The notes beneath the pieces are model-generated. The model did no database searches. It was not told the origin of the DNA and saw only the letters and a program-made list of their open reading frames with translations. A program made the position numbers and the translations under genes. Shown here piece by piece: positions 1-8,407 of a stretch of 64,000 nt of DNA. The stretch is from NCBI GenBank assembly GCA_964544475.1, contig CAZJBS010000007.1, forward strand, positions 1 to 64,000, read 5' to 3'. This DNA comes from CAZJBS01 sp964544475 (GTDB lineage: Bacteria > CLD3 > SB21). Position 1 is the stretch's first letter; every line of letters begins with the position of its first letter.

Positions 1-1255
1 GATCGTCAAATTCCGCCTTCACCCACTGCTGCCGCTCGTATTTGCCGAGATTCTGAACCACGAATGGCCGGACGTTTTCAATACCGAGCAGACGCTTGCG
101 TGTCGTATGAATCGCAAACCGCCCCAGGTCGCATGTGATCCAGCGTCGGTTCAGCTTCTCCGCGACTGCCGCCGTCGTGCCGGAACCGCAGAAACAATCA
201 AGGACGAGATCGTTTTCGTTCGAAGATGCATTGATAATGCGATCAAGGAGGGTTTCGGGTTTTTGTGTGGCATAAATATCCTGACCGGTATCCTTGAAAC
301 CAGACCAAATGTCTTGGATGAAGAGACCCGCACTCTCGTCAGCGTATATTTTTTCTCTTGGATTGCCAGTCGACGACCATTGGATATGCCCTTGTTTGTC
401 AAGCTCATTTAGCGTTTTTTGAATATACCGCCAATGATTCCCTGAGGGTGGCGACAGACCTCTCCATGCAGTGCCAGTCTCGCCGTATCGGATTCCCGGT
501 GCATGTAATGGTGCCGTTTTGTACCTGCGACCATTCTCGTCAATTAGCGGAAAGTCCTTTTCTATTTTCTCTTGATCCCTGTCTGCAAATGGTTTATTCC
601 ATATTAGAGCATCGCCTTTCGAGTAAAAGAGAATCGTATCATGGACGTTCCCAAATCCAAATCTCGTGTAGTTCTTTGGATTTGACTTCTCTCGGATTAT
701 TTCATTGCGAAAGCTGCTCGGACCAAAAATCTCATCCAATACCGTTTTAGCATAATGCCCCACGTGCCAATCCAGGTGCACATATATACTGCCATCCTCG
801 GCAAGCAGTTCATGCAAGAGCACCACCGTTTCGTAAAACCATTGGAGGTAGCTGTCCAGGCCGCGGCCCCAGGTGTCGCGGTAGGCTTTCTGCTCGATGA
901 TGCTGGGTTCTTTGACGAATTGGGTGGTTTCGTCTTCTTCGGTGTCCGGATGATCGGGAATCGTGGCGGTGAATGAGAAATCCGAGCCGACGTTGAAGGG
1001 CGGATCGATGTAGATGAGGTTCACCTTGCCGGCGAATTCAGGCAAAAGGCTGGGCAGGACGTATTTTTTGTCGCCCCAGATCAGGCGGTTGCGCCATTCG
1101 GTGTTTTGCTTTTCCTGGAAAAGCGAGCCCAGGCGCCGTTGGCGGTCGGCGGCGCTTTCATTCACCGTTTCGATCGTCTGAAACGGCAGGTCGATACGGA
1201 TGGGCGCGGTCTTTTTGCCGTCTTTGTATTTCCCTTCCCAGATGAGTTCGGTCAT
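1..1255 (-). CDS. Type III Mod-like adenine-specific DNA methyltransferase (3' end outside window)
   Basis: The minus strand is open for 418 codons from the ATG at 1255 to the window edge, so the C-terminus is missing. Residues 84-87 are DPPF, the catalytic motif IV, and residues 355-361 are FCGSGTT, the AdoMet-binding motif I, preceded by QKPETLLDRI at 331-340. The order IV, target-recognition region, motif I is that of beta-class N6-adenine methylases such as type III Mod subunits. Residues about 175-330 (roughly 265-735) lie in clearly more AT-rich DNA than the flanks, which fits an exchanged target-recognition domain. A sigma-70-like promoter lies upstream; no good ribosome binding site is visible. 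If a Res nuclease partner exists it would lie to the left of the window. It could also be an orphan methylase. Confidence 0.9.
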   Translation of the reverse strand, partial: MTELIWEGKYKDGKKTAPIRIDLPFQTIETVNESAADRQRRLGSLFQEKQNTEWRNRLIWGDKKYVLPSLLPEFAGKVNLIYIDPPFNVGSDFSFTATIPDHPDTEEDETTQFVKEPSIIEQKAYRDTWGRGLDSYLQWFYETVVLLHELLAEDGSIYVHLDWHVGHYAKTVLDEIFGPSSFRNEIIREKSNPKNYTRFGFGNVHDTILFYSKGDALIWNKPFADRDQEKIEKDFPLIDENGRRYKTAPLHAPGIRYGETGTAWRGLSPPSGNHWRYIQKTLNELDKQGHIQWSSTGNPREKIYADESAGLFIQDIWSGFKDTGQDIYATQKPETLLDRIINASSNENDLVLDCFCGSGTTAAVAEKLNRRWITCDLGRFAIHTTRKRLLGIENVRPFVVQNLGKYERQQWVKAEFDD

Positions 1256-1309
1256 AGGCGTAAGGAATCTGATTTTTTAAAAAAGGCGTCGGAGAGATTG
1301 GCTGACGAA

Positions 1310-1338
1310 AGTATAAGGATACTTACATTGACATGCAA
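1310..1338 (-). promoter_or_regulatory. Candidate sigma-70 promoter of the methyltransferase gene
   Basis: On the minus strand TTGCAT (1338-1333) and TATACT (1315-1310) are separated by exactly 17 bp. The predicted transcript would have a leader of about 48 nt before the ATG at 1255. Confidence 0.55.
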
Positions 1339-1397
1339 AAAAAGAAAACCGCCGGGCTTCGACGGACTGAGCCTGTCACATTGCAGTTCCTGGCAAA

Positions 1398-1441
1398 GCT
1401 CCCCTCGGTACGGTCTGCCTTCGGCAGCCCACTCGGGGAGC
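1398..1441. repeat. 44-bp palindromic repeat, copy 1
   Basis: An imperfect palindrome: outer arms GCTCCCC/GGGGAGC and a perfect inner core CTGCCTTCGGCAG. The reverse complement matches 49854-49897 at 43 of 44 positions by direct reading. Confidence 0.85.
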
Positions 1442-1643
1442 GGCAGTGGATGCTTTCGCGCCGAAACCCGATGAACCCCACCCTGACCCTCCCCTTCAAG
1501 GGGAGGGCAAGGGAGGGGTCCGCGAAGTGGAGAACATCACACTGAGACACCCGCTTTCCCTCGACAAGCTCGGGACAGGTCGCGGGTGTGACAATGAAGC
1601 CCGAGTCCTGAGTAAGAAGCATGTCGCTCCCGCGGATGTGACC
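1442..1643. repeat. Composite interspersed repeat, left cluster
   Basis: Read on the minus strand this stretch contains, in order, a GTCACA-type module with the text ATGCTTCTTACTCA, a module around CCTGTCCCGAGCTTGTCGA, and a module centred on the palindrome CCCTCCCCTTGAAGGGGAGG followed by GGTTTCGGCGCGAAAGCATC. The same modules recur at 36995-38075 and 49738-50160. Short open frames here are by-products of the repeat. No gene is seen between 1339 and the tRNA. Confidence 0.85.
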
Positions 1644-1647
1644 ATAG

Positions 1648-1682
1648 AAAACAAAACAGCCCGGCTTGAAAAAGCGGGCTGT
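1648..1682 (-). terminator. Rho-independent terminator of tRNA-Arg
   Basis: On the minus strand AGCCCGC and GCCGGGCT form a GC-rich stem around a T-rich loop, followed by GTTTTGTTTTC. It starts 8 nt beyond the 3' end of the tRNA. Confidence 0.75.
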
Positions 1683-1689
1683 CAAGACG

Positions 1690-1763
1690 TAGGCCCGACA
1701 GGACTCGAACCTGTGACCCTCTGCTTAGAAGGCAGATGCTCTATCCACCTGAGCTACGGGCCC
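1690..1763 (-). tRNA. tRNA-Arg (anticodon UCU)
   Basis: A complete 74-nt cloverleaf can be drawn on the minus strand: acceptor GGGCCCG paired with CGGGCCT (first pair G-U), D arm GCTCAG...GAGC, anticodon stem TCTGC/GCAGA around loop CTTCTAA (anticodon TCT, read as UCU), and T arm ACAGG-TTCGAGT-CCTGT. The CCA end is not encoded. It has its own promoter and terminator. Confidence 0.96.
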
Positions 1764-1784
1764 AAAAATACACGGTGACGCGGC

Positions 1785-1813
1785 AATATAGTCGGGCATG
1801 CCTTCTTCTTCAA
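1785..1813 (-). promoter_or_regulatory. Sigma-70 promoter of tRNA-Arg
   Basis: Minus strand: TTGAAG (1813-1808), 17 bp, TATATT (1790-1785). The mature tRNA starts 21 nt after the -10 box. The promoter sits just past the stop codon of the YCII gene. Confidence 0.7.
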
Positions 1814-1816
1814 ATA

Positions 1817-2206
1817 CTATTTTAGCGAGGAACCCTTCGCCGCCATCCACGGATAAATTTCGGCCGCCAGACGCCCGGCTTTGATCGCCGGATCGGTGTC
1901 GCACAAGGCCTTGGCCTCTTCGTAACTGGCCACGTTGAAAACGAATATTCCCCGCAATTCCCCGTCGTGCAGGCACGGACCCGCCAGATCGATCTTACCT
2001 TCCTGCGCCAGCCGGTCAATATTGGCCAGGTGCGCCGCCTGAATCTTCTGAATCGTCGTTGAGTCGTGACTGTTTCTCATCGGGCCTTTTTTCAGAAGAA
2101 CGAGGAAATAAGTTTTCATTTCGTAGTTGGGCTCTGCTTTCTTGTCCTGAGCGTGAACACCTGCGATTCCAACCCAGATCATGAACAACCGAATGAAACA
2201 CTTCAT
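1817..2206 (-). CDS. Exported YCII-domain protein
   Basis: A 129-aa protein with an N-terminal signal peptide (MKCFIRLFMIWVGIAGVHAQ) and a YCII-like domain. The conserved run AAHLANIDRLAQEGK is followed by LAGPCLHDGELRGIFVFNVA and a C-terminal EIYPW, as in the YCII family (dimeric ferredoxin-like fold, catalytic function mostly unknown). I chose the ATG at 2206 because GGAGG lies 7 nt upstream and the signal peptide begins there; the longer open frame to 2305 has no such support. Most YCII proteins are cytoplasmic, so the signal peptide is worth noting. It is separated by 74 bp from the upstream kinase gene and may be transcribed with that operon. Confidence 0.85.
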   Translation of the reverse strand: MKCFIRLFMIWVGIAGVHAQDKKAEPNYEMKTYFLVLLKKGPMRNSHDSTTIQKIQAAHLANIDRLAQEGKIDLAGPCLHDGELRGIFVFNVASYEEAKALCDTDPAIKAGRLAAEIYPWMAAKGSSLK

Positions 2207-2280
2207 AGCGATGCCTCCATGGTTATGCTGCCAATCAAAAAGAAATGCGGAAAAAGTCACGCAATAGTTCGTTCCCTGCT

Positions 2281-3405
2281 TTAGTTCCTTGGAAGGGTGA
2301 ACCAAAATTTGGCGCCGCGACCTTTTCCATTCGATTCGGCGCCGAGCGATGAACTCATCGCATCGGCTATCGCCTTCACAATGGCCAAGCCCAGGCCGGT
2401 GGACGACTCTCCGCCCGTGGGACGCGAACTCAGCCGCTGGAATTCCTTGAATACCATCTGCATGTCTTTGTCCGAAAGGCCCTGGCCTTCATCGCTGATA
2501 CTGACCTTCACATTCTTGTCGGTGACGTCGTACGCGACTCTCACGGTGGTGTTCGCCTGGGAATACTTGATGGCGTTGCCGACAAGGTTCATGAGAATTC
2601 CACTCAGGCCCTTCTCATCGTACTGAACTTCCGGAACGTCCGCGGTCTCATGGAGTAAACGAATCGATTTCTTCTGGGCGATCAATCGCAGACGATGAAG
2701 GCATTTCTCAACGAACGGGACCGGGGTTGCGCGGATCATCTCCAGCTTGAAAGCCCCTTGCTGGATCTGGTTGACATCCAGCAGAGTGTCGATCGACGTC
2801 CCCATGGACAAGGCAACCTCTCTGATCATTTCCGCGAGTTCCACCGAAGACGATTGATGAGCGTCCACCAGGGCTTTTTCCACCAGATCGATGCATGCCG
2901 TAATGACGGTCAGGGGATTCTTGAGATCATGAACGATGGTGCCGGTGAATTTTTGAATCTCCCTGTTTTTGCGCGCCAGTTCGTCGTTGCGCTCGGCAAG
3001 AGCCCGGTTCAGAGCCGCCAGCCTGAGGGCCGAACGGATGCGAGCCTGGAGTTCGACAGGATCCACCGGTTTGTTGAGATAGTCCATCGCGCCGGCTTCA
3101 AGACACCGCGACAGCATGGTCTTGTCTGTCTCGGCGGTCAGCATGATGACCGGAATCGATTCGAATCGTGAGTCCCCTTTGACGGCCAGCAAAGTGTCCA
3201 GTCCGCTTCGTTGGGGCATGTATAAATCCAGCAGGATAAGTTCGGGAGTCTGATGGTCAAGCGCTTCCTGGATCCGAGTCGGGTCGGACAGGGCATGATA
3301 GTCGAACCGATGCCGTTCAAGCATCTCTTCGATCACATTGATGTTGTCATTGTTGTCGTCAACAATGAGAATCAACGGTCTGGGACTGTGAGCATCATCC
3401 CGCAT
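2281..3405 (-). CDS. Receiver-histidine kinase fusion protein (last gene of receptor operon)
   Basis: 374 aa, soluble. Residues about 11-125 are a receiver domain (acidic pair D16-D17, phospho-acceptor D60 in LLDLYMP, K112 in LNKP). A short coiled coil follows, then a HisKA domain with H159 in IVHDLKNPLT, and an HATPase domain with NLVGNAIKYS, DEGQGL and TGLGLAIVK. REC-HK proteins of this layout accept phosphate from another kinase and signal onward. It lies 30 bp downstream of the CHASE8 hybrid kinase, on the same strand, so it is probably co-transcribed and acts in the same pathway. The output target is not visible. The start at 3405 is the only ATG before the receiver; the ribosome binding site is weak. 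Confidence 0.92.
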   Translation of the reverse strand: MRDDAHSPRPLILIVDDNNDNINVIEEMLERHRFDYHALSDPTRIQEALDHQTPELILLDLYMPQRSGLDTLLAVKGDSRFESIPVIMLTAETDKTMLSRCLEAGAMDYLNKPVDPVELQARIRSALRLAALNRALAERNDELARKNREIQKFTGTIVHDLKNPLTVITACIDLVEKALVDAHQSSSVELAEMIREVALSMGTSIDTLLDVNQIQQGAFKLEMIRATPVPFVEKCLHRLRLIAQKKSIRLLHETADVPEVQYDEKGLSGILMNLVGNAIKYSQANTTVRVAYDVTDKNVKVSISDEGQGLSDKDMQMVFKEFQRLSSRPTGGESSTGLGLAIVKAIADAMSSSLGAESNGKGRGAKFWFTLPRN

Positions 3406-3435
3406 CGGGAATGGCAGCGTGTGTTCGTTTGAAGG

Positions 3436-5649
3436 TCACGGAAACCTCAGGATGTCTTCAATTTGTTCATAGAACCGCGCTTCGTGGCGCTGTCGAAATG
3501 TGCTCCGCAGATCCACGATTCTCCGGCGAAGTTCGCCCGTCGTTGTGCCCGCCAGTTCATCCAACAGAAGTCTGATCTCTTTGCTCTGAAAAAACTTCAA
3601 ATCGCCGAGTTCCTGGAGTCTTATCCTCACGACATTTTCGTCCATATTGGCCGGCCCTTCAACAACGCCGTATCGCGCGAGCATTTTCTTGAGCCCGGCT
3701 TCATCAACCGGTTTCGAAAGATAGTCGTCAAATCCATTGGCCAGCAGCCCTTCGCGGTCACCGACCATGGCTCTTGCCGTGACGGCAATGACCGGGATAT
3801 CTTTTAAAGCGGAATCACGGCGGATCGCGGCCAAGGCTTCCTCCCCATTCATGACAGGCATCATGATGTCCATCAGAATCACCGCCGGTCGCTGTCGGCG
3901 GCAGCGTTCCAGAACCGCGACACCGTTTTCGACGATGTGATACACATAACCTTGCAGCATCTCCCGGAAGAGTTTTTGATTGGATTCCTCATCTTCGGCA
4001 ATAAGTACGGATCGAACCCCGTCGTGGCCGGGCGGCGCGCCGAATGACGGGTCATTCTCTTCGTTCGCCGCTGCATAGTCAATCGGCATCACGGACGCAT
4101 CGCCTTCCAACTCTTCGCCGCTCGGAATGGCAAAACGGATCGTTGTGCCATGCCCAAATTGCGATTCGGCCCAAATCCGGCCGCCCAGCAATTCCACAAT
4201 CTGCCTGCTGATGGACAAGCCAAGCCCGGAGCCGGCTTCCCTGTTCTTGTACCGATTGACCTGATAAAATTCCTCAAAGATATGAGGAAGGTGTTCCGTT
4301 TGAATGCCAATGCCCGAGTCCCGGACTTCAAACACGATTTTCTTTTCTTCCTCGACGTAACGGCATTCGACCTTGATGAAGCCTGAGTCGGTGAATTTTA
4401 TGGCATTGCCCACAAGGTTGGTGAGTACTTGCATGATCTTTGCCTCGTCGGAACAGATGTATTTCGGCACGGTACCGACAAAACCCATCGAGAAATCAAC
4501 GTGTTTTCCCTGAATCAAAGGACGAATGGTCTCGGACAAGACCAGGAGGTTCGTGAGGGAAAACGATTCCTTGCGGACTTTTATCCTGCCGGCCTCGACT
4601 TTGGACAGATCCAGCACATCGTCAATAAGCATCATCAGGTGTTTACCGCTGCGGCTGATCGTCTCCGCAAAGTCCCGTACTTTGTCGTCGGCGTGCCGGG
4701 TCAGCAGGTTCGAAAATCCAAGAATGGAATTCATCGGGGTTCGGAGTTCATGGCTCATGTTGGCTAGGAATTGTGATTTGAGCCGGTTGGCCTTTTCGGC
4801 CTCCTCCTTGGCTTCGGTAAGATGCGTCTGGGTCTTTTTTCTTTCGGCGATCTCCATTTGCAGTTGCTCATTGGCATCCTTCAGGTTCCGCGTCCGCTCT
4901 TCAACGAGCTGCTCTAATTGATTGCGATAGGCCAGCAGAGAACTCTCACGCAACCGTATTTCGGCGAGCATACGGTTGAATGCCGTCGCCAGGTCGGCCA
5001 CTTCATCGTTCTGCATGCGCGGGGCCACGATTTCGTAGTCGTGGTTGTCCGCCACCTTCTGTGCGGTCTCGGCGAGCGCGAGGATGGGACTCACAATGAT
5101 CCGCTGGAGCCTTGCGGTCAACAAGAAAGCGGCCAGGGTGATGATGATGACCAGCACGCCGACGACCAGGATATCCTGTTGCAGTTTGGCGGAGATGGCC
5201 CTCAGATCGGATTCCAGGGCGATGGACCCGACCGTTTTGTCGTGCGACAGGATGGGCTGAACCACGACGACATGGTCGTCGGACCATCGGACGGAGCCGG
5301 ACCCTTCGGTCGGGCCGCTTTGCGAAGGCTCGGTCGCATGCTCCCTTCGGTATTCTGCAAACAATCGGCCATCCGTCGTAAAAACCCGCGCCGACAGGAT
5401 CGACGGGCGCGCGCCCAATGTCGAAAGGACTTGACCGGCTCCGGCGTCGTCATCAAACTGCAACGCCGCCCGGCAGTTATCGCCCGTGATCGTGGCGAGC
5501 ACCTGCAAATCGGAGACAAGGGACGCGCGGTACGTGATTACATCGTAGGCCACAAACGTCACCGACGACGCCAACAGAGCGGCCAGCGTAACCCCCATCA
5601 CGATCGCGACGAGTTTTTGGCGAATGGCAAATCGGCGCGTCGTCTTCAT
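3436..5649 (-). CDS. CHASE8-HAMP hybrid sensor histidine kinase, YfiN-like sensor module
   Basis: 737 aa. Residues 13-35 and 160-178 are membrane segments that bracket a periplasmic domain whose sequence (FVAYDVITYRASLVSDLQVL, then NCRAALQFDD and the phrase TTDGRLFAEY) is typical of CHASE8. HAMP covers about 180-232, a coiled coil 235-290, and HisKA has H300 in MSHELRTPM. HATPase follows (NLVGNAIKFT, SGLGLSIS), then a receiver at about 546-660 with D594, and a helical tail that could be Hpt-like but has no clear phospho-histidine. CHASE8 sensors of the YfiN kind usually carry a GGDEF output; here the output is a kinase. Its ATG overlaps the stop of the YfiR-like gene (ATGA), so the sensor and its presumed periplasmic regulator are translationally coupled. 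Confidence 0.93.
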   Translation of the reverse strand: MKTTRRFAIRQKLVAIVMGVTLAALLASSVTFVAYDVITYRASLVSDLQVLATITGDNCRAALQFDDDAGAGQVLSTLGARPSILSARVFTTDGRLFAEYRREHATEPSQSGPTEGSGSVRWSDDHVVVVQPILSHDKTVGSIALESDLRAISAKLQQDILVVGVLVIIITLAAFLLTARLQRIIVSPILALAETAQKVADNHDYEIVAPRMQNDEVADLATAFNRMLAEIRLRESSLLAYRNQLEQLVEERTRNLKDANEQLQMEIAERKKTQTHLTEAKEEAEKANRLKSQFLANMSHELRTPMNSILGFSNLLTRHADDKVRDFAETISRSGKHLMMLIDDVLDLSKVEAGRIKVRKESFSLTNLLVLSETIRPLIQGKHVDFSMGFVGTVPKYICSDEAKIMQVLTNLVGNAIKFTDSGFIKVECRYVEEEKKIVFEVRDSGIGIQTEHLPHIFEEFYQVNRYKNREAGSGLGLSISRQIVELLGGRIWAESQFGHGTTIRFAIPSGEELEGDASVMPIDYAAANEENDPSFGAPPGHDGVRSVLIAEDEESNQKLFREMLQGYVYHIVENGVAVLERCRRQRPAVILMDIMMPVMNGEEALAAIRRDSALKDIPVIAVTARAMVGDREGLLANGFDDYLSKPVDEAGLKKMLARYGVVEGPANMDENVVRIRLQELGDLKFFQSKEIRLLLDELAGTTTGELRRRIVDLRSTFRQRHEARFYEQIEDILRFP

Positions 5650-6239
5650 TTCTTTGGTTTTGAAAGTGATAACAATTGAAAACCGATTTTAATTTCGGTC
5701 GATTCAACCCTGCCCTTGTTGATGTCAAATCTCACTTTGGTCTCGCCATCGACTTCGGCGGAGTAGAATTGTATCATTCCTCCCATCCGGGTAAACCCTT
5801 CCATGTCGCTCACGGTCAGAATAGGGCGAGAACCGAGTGTCGCCATTATTTCTTCCATGTGGCCGGCCTCCGATGACGCAATGAAGAGGATCGAACAATT
5901 CAGGAGGTCCGTCAATCGCTCGGATTTTTTTACGACGAGAGTCTTGTCCATTACCGGCTTTCCTACGACCGGTGCAAACGCGCTGCCAAAGTGATCCTCA
6001 CCCAGAATTCCGATGATGAACTCTCGAGTCGAGATTCCGGAGCGATCGGGCCACTTGACGTAGTCAATAAAATTGTAGATGAAGGCCGCCTGGATTTCAT
6101 GCGGTCGATAGCGGCCGCGACCCCCTCCGTCTGCAACTTGCGCGCCAACATCTGAGACTGGCCACCCACTGATCGTCATACAGCCCCAAACCGAGGCGAC
6201 CACGACCAACCGCCGATATGGACCCGTCGCCGTTTTCAA
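5646..6239 (-). CDS. YfiR-like (DUF4154) periplasmic regulator
   Basis: About 197 aa with an N-terminal signal peptide, then the DUF4154 pattern: EIQAAFIYNFIDYVKWPD, FIIGILGEDHFG, the phrase LNCSILFIASSEAGH and the C-terminal run VRFDINKGRVESTEIKIGFQ. In Pseudomonas, YfiR is a periplasmic protein that represses the CHASE8 cyclase YfiN. I place the start at a TTG (6239-6237) that overlaps the stop of the receptor gene: GAGG lies 8 nt upstream and the signal peptide follows at once. The longer frame from 6377 would lie deep in the receptor gene. The stop overlaps the kinase start by ATGA. Inferred role: transmit a receptor or envelope state to the kinase. Confidence 0.88.
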   Translation of the reverse strand: MKTATGPYRRLVVVASVWGCMTISGWPVSDVGAQVADGGGRGRYRPHEIQAAFIYNFIDYVKWPDRSGISTREFIIGILGEDHFGSAFAPVVGKPVMDKTLVVKKSERLTDLLNCSILFIASSEAGHMEEIMATLGSRPILTVSDMEGFTRMGGMIQFYSAEVDGETKVRFDINKGRVESTEIKIGFQLLSLSKPKK

Positions 6240-8407
6240 AACGCGTACCTCACGCCAACCTCGATCCTTCTTGGGTCCCCGGCAATGCCCTGGGGAACGA
6301 AGATCCTGTCGTCGTTGAAGTAGTACCGCTGATCCAGGATATTCCTTGCGTCGACCGTCAAGGTCATCGATCGCCAAACATCTTTGATCTGGAGCCTGGC
6401 ATTCACCACGGTGTAGGACGCCAGATCGATTCGGGTCAACACCATGTTTGCATTTGAAAACTCCGGGACATCATTCCAAGCCAAACGTGTATTGGAGTGA
6501 ACGTTCAGGTTGACATTGCGATGAGACAGGTTGACCGCCACGTTCAAGGCATGGGTCGGAATGCCGTAGACGGGTTCTTCCGCGTTGCCGCTCTTTTCAT
6601 CGGCCGTTTGGGCATATGAGTAGTTTGCAAACAGTGAGAAATGTTTTCGCACAGAGAACCGCGCCCCCACTTCGACGCCCAGCCAGTCCCGGCTGCCTGA
6701 ATTCTCCCAGCGGGTCTGAGTTGGAACGCCCCCAGGCCCGACGGTGACCGGCCGAATGACGTGTTGAATATCGTTGTAGAAAACATTCACGCTGACCGAC
6801 AGACGCTCGTCCGGAGTGAAAATCGACTGCATTTCGAAGGTTTCGATCGTCTCCGGTTTCAGGTCCGGATTTTCAGAAAGCCGATTGCCGCCGATGGAGG
6901 TAAAATCACTCTGGTGCGTCTCAAAAAAAGTCGGCGCGCGGAACGCCCTTCCGTACATGCCTTTCAAGAACCACTTCGTCCACGGGTGGAAAACAAATGT
7001 CAGTCTCGGATTCAGGCTTCCGCCAAAATCGCTGTAATGGTCAAACCGCGCACCCCCCGTGACATGCAGCATCTGCCACGGGGACCACGTGTGTTGAACG
7101 AAGGCGGCATACACCGTGCGCTTTTCACTGTCAAAAATCGTGTCGAGCGTGTCGTCGGCGGTGAAACTGTCGAAGATGCCGTCTCCATCCACGTCCAGGA
7201 CGGCCGTCGAATGGTCGATTTGGTCGATGAAGTCGGTCTGCAGGTTGCCACCCGCCACGGTATGGTGGTCGGAGGACCAGTTGATTTCGGCGAATGACTC
7301 AAGGTTGATGGTCGACGTAGCTAAATCGGATTCGAGAATGCTCAAGTGCCCGGGAGGATCAAAACCGGTCACCAGCACGGAACGGAAGTTTTCGATTCGG
7401 TAGACATTCTCTGAACGATGGTTCGAATACCCTGCCAAAACCGTAACCCGGTTGCTGGTCATGAAACGGGAGGCATATTTGGCCCCCAGGCGCAGGTTGG
7501 CGTTGTCATAAATATTCTGAAGACTGTCCTGTCGGCGGGCGGCGCCGACACCCCAGTGATTCCGGTTTTCGGATGCACTGTAGGCGGCATCCACTTCGAA
7601 CTTCTTCCAGGACACCGACGTCCCGACATGGAACAAATCGGTCTTCTCGAGATTGACACGATCCGAGAACACTCTTGGTACCATCGTACCCGAAGAACTG
7701 TCAAACAGGGACTGATGTGTGGCGCGCTGCGGCAGGTGTGCATCGATCTTGCGAAGACTTCCGAAAACGGACACATCGACTCCTCCGGTCAAGTCCAGGC
7801 GATGTCGCCCTTGAACCGCAAGGCTTTTTGAGTTTCCCGCTTGGAGAGATACGATGGATGGTACGGCCTCATCGGCACGATAGGGAATCAAGTTGACCAC
7901 GGCAACGAAAGCGTTCGCTCCATAGAGAGAGCTGACCGGCCCTCGCACGACCTCAATTTGTTTTATGTTGTCGAGTGTGTAGTCGGCCGTGAAAACAAAC
8001 GCCCCTCCGGTGATGCCGTCGTTCAGGCGTTGTCCGTTGTACAATACCAGTATCCCTTCGGAAAAAGAACTGAACTCCCCCCGGACATACACGTTCTTCT
8101 GTTGCCCTCCCTGGATCGACTTTCCTACTGTGAAGCCCGGAACATGATTGAGCGCCTCCCCAAGCGTCATCAAACCCATGTTGTCCATTTCTTCGCGGGT
8201 AATCACATGGACGGATGCCGGTGCTTCGTCGGTTCTGGACGCTGATTTCAAGGCGGTTGACACTTCGACGCTCAAATTCAGGAGATCTTCGATCGACAAT
8301 CTGAAGAGGCCGGAGGAATCCTGTTGCGCCATCAGAGGCAGTCCCAGACCGTACAGGAGGGCGCCGATCACCAACAACCGCCCGGATTTGTCGTACGCGC
8401 CGGTCAT
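6236..8407 (-). CDS. TonB-dependent outer-membrane receptor
   Basis: 723 aa. The signal peptide (residues 1 to about 28) is followed by a short segment, SIEDLLNLSVEVSTALKS, and a plug domain (APASVHVITREEMDNMG, VPGFTVGKS, QIEVVRGPVSSLYGANAF). The rest is a 22-strand type barrel ending in an aromatic residue (RYAF). It lacks a FecA-type N-terminal signalling domain, so any signal to the cytoplasm would have to pass through another protein such as the neighbouring YfiR-like one. The ATG overlaps the stop of the upstream regulator gene (ATGA). The ligand is not evident; the plug opening resembles receptors found with YfiR genes more than classical siderophore receptors. Confidence 0.92.
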   Translation of the reverse strand: MTGAYDKSGRLLVIGALLYGLGLPLMAQQDSSGLFRLSIEDLLNLSVEVSTALKSASRTDEAPASVHVITREEMDNMGLMTLGEALNHVPGFTVGKSIQGGQQKNVYVRGEFSSFSEGILVLYNGQRLNDGITGGAFVFTADYTLDNIKQIEVVRGPVSSLYGANAFVAVVNLIPYRADEAVPSIVSLQAGNSKSLAVQGRHRLDLTGGVDVSVFGSLRKIDAHLPQRATHQSLFDSSSGTMVPRVFSDRVNLEKTDLFHVGTSVSWKKFEVDAAYSASENRNHWGVGAARRQDSLQNIYDNANLRLGAKYASRFMTSNRVTVLAGYSNHRSENVYRIENFRSVLVTGFDPPGHLSILESDLATSTINLESFAEINWSSDHHTVAGGNLQTDFIDQIDHSTAVLDVDGDGIFDSFTADDTLDTIFDSEKRTVYAAFVQHTWSPWQMLHVTGGARFDHYSDFGGSLNPRLTFVFHPWTKWFLKGMYGRAFRAPTFFETHQSDFTSIGGNRLSENPDLKPETIETFEMQSIFTPDERLSVSVNVFYNDIQHVIRPVTVGPGGVPTQTRWENSGSRDWLGVEVGARFSVRKHFSLFANYSYAQTADEKSGNAEEPVYGIPTHALNVAVNLSHRNVNLNVHSNTRLAWNDVPEFSNANMVLTRIDLASYTVVNARLQIKDVWRSMTLTVDARNILDQRYYFNDDRIFVPQGIAGDPRRIEVGVRYAF

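Noticed and set aside
1690..1763. Attachment site in tRNA-Arg
   Set aside because: No direct repeat of the tRNA 3' end and no integrase is visible in the window; only the position is suggestive.
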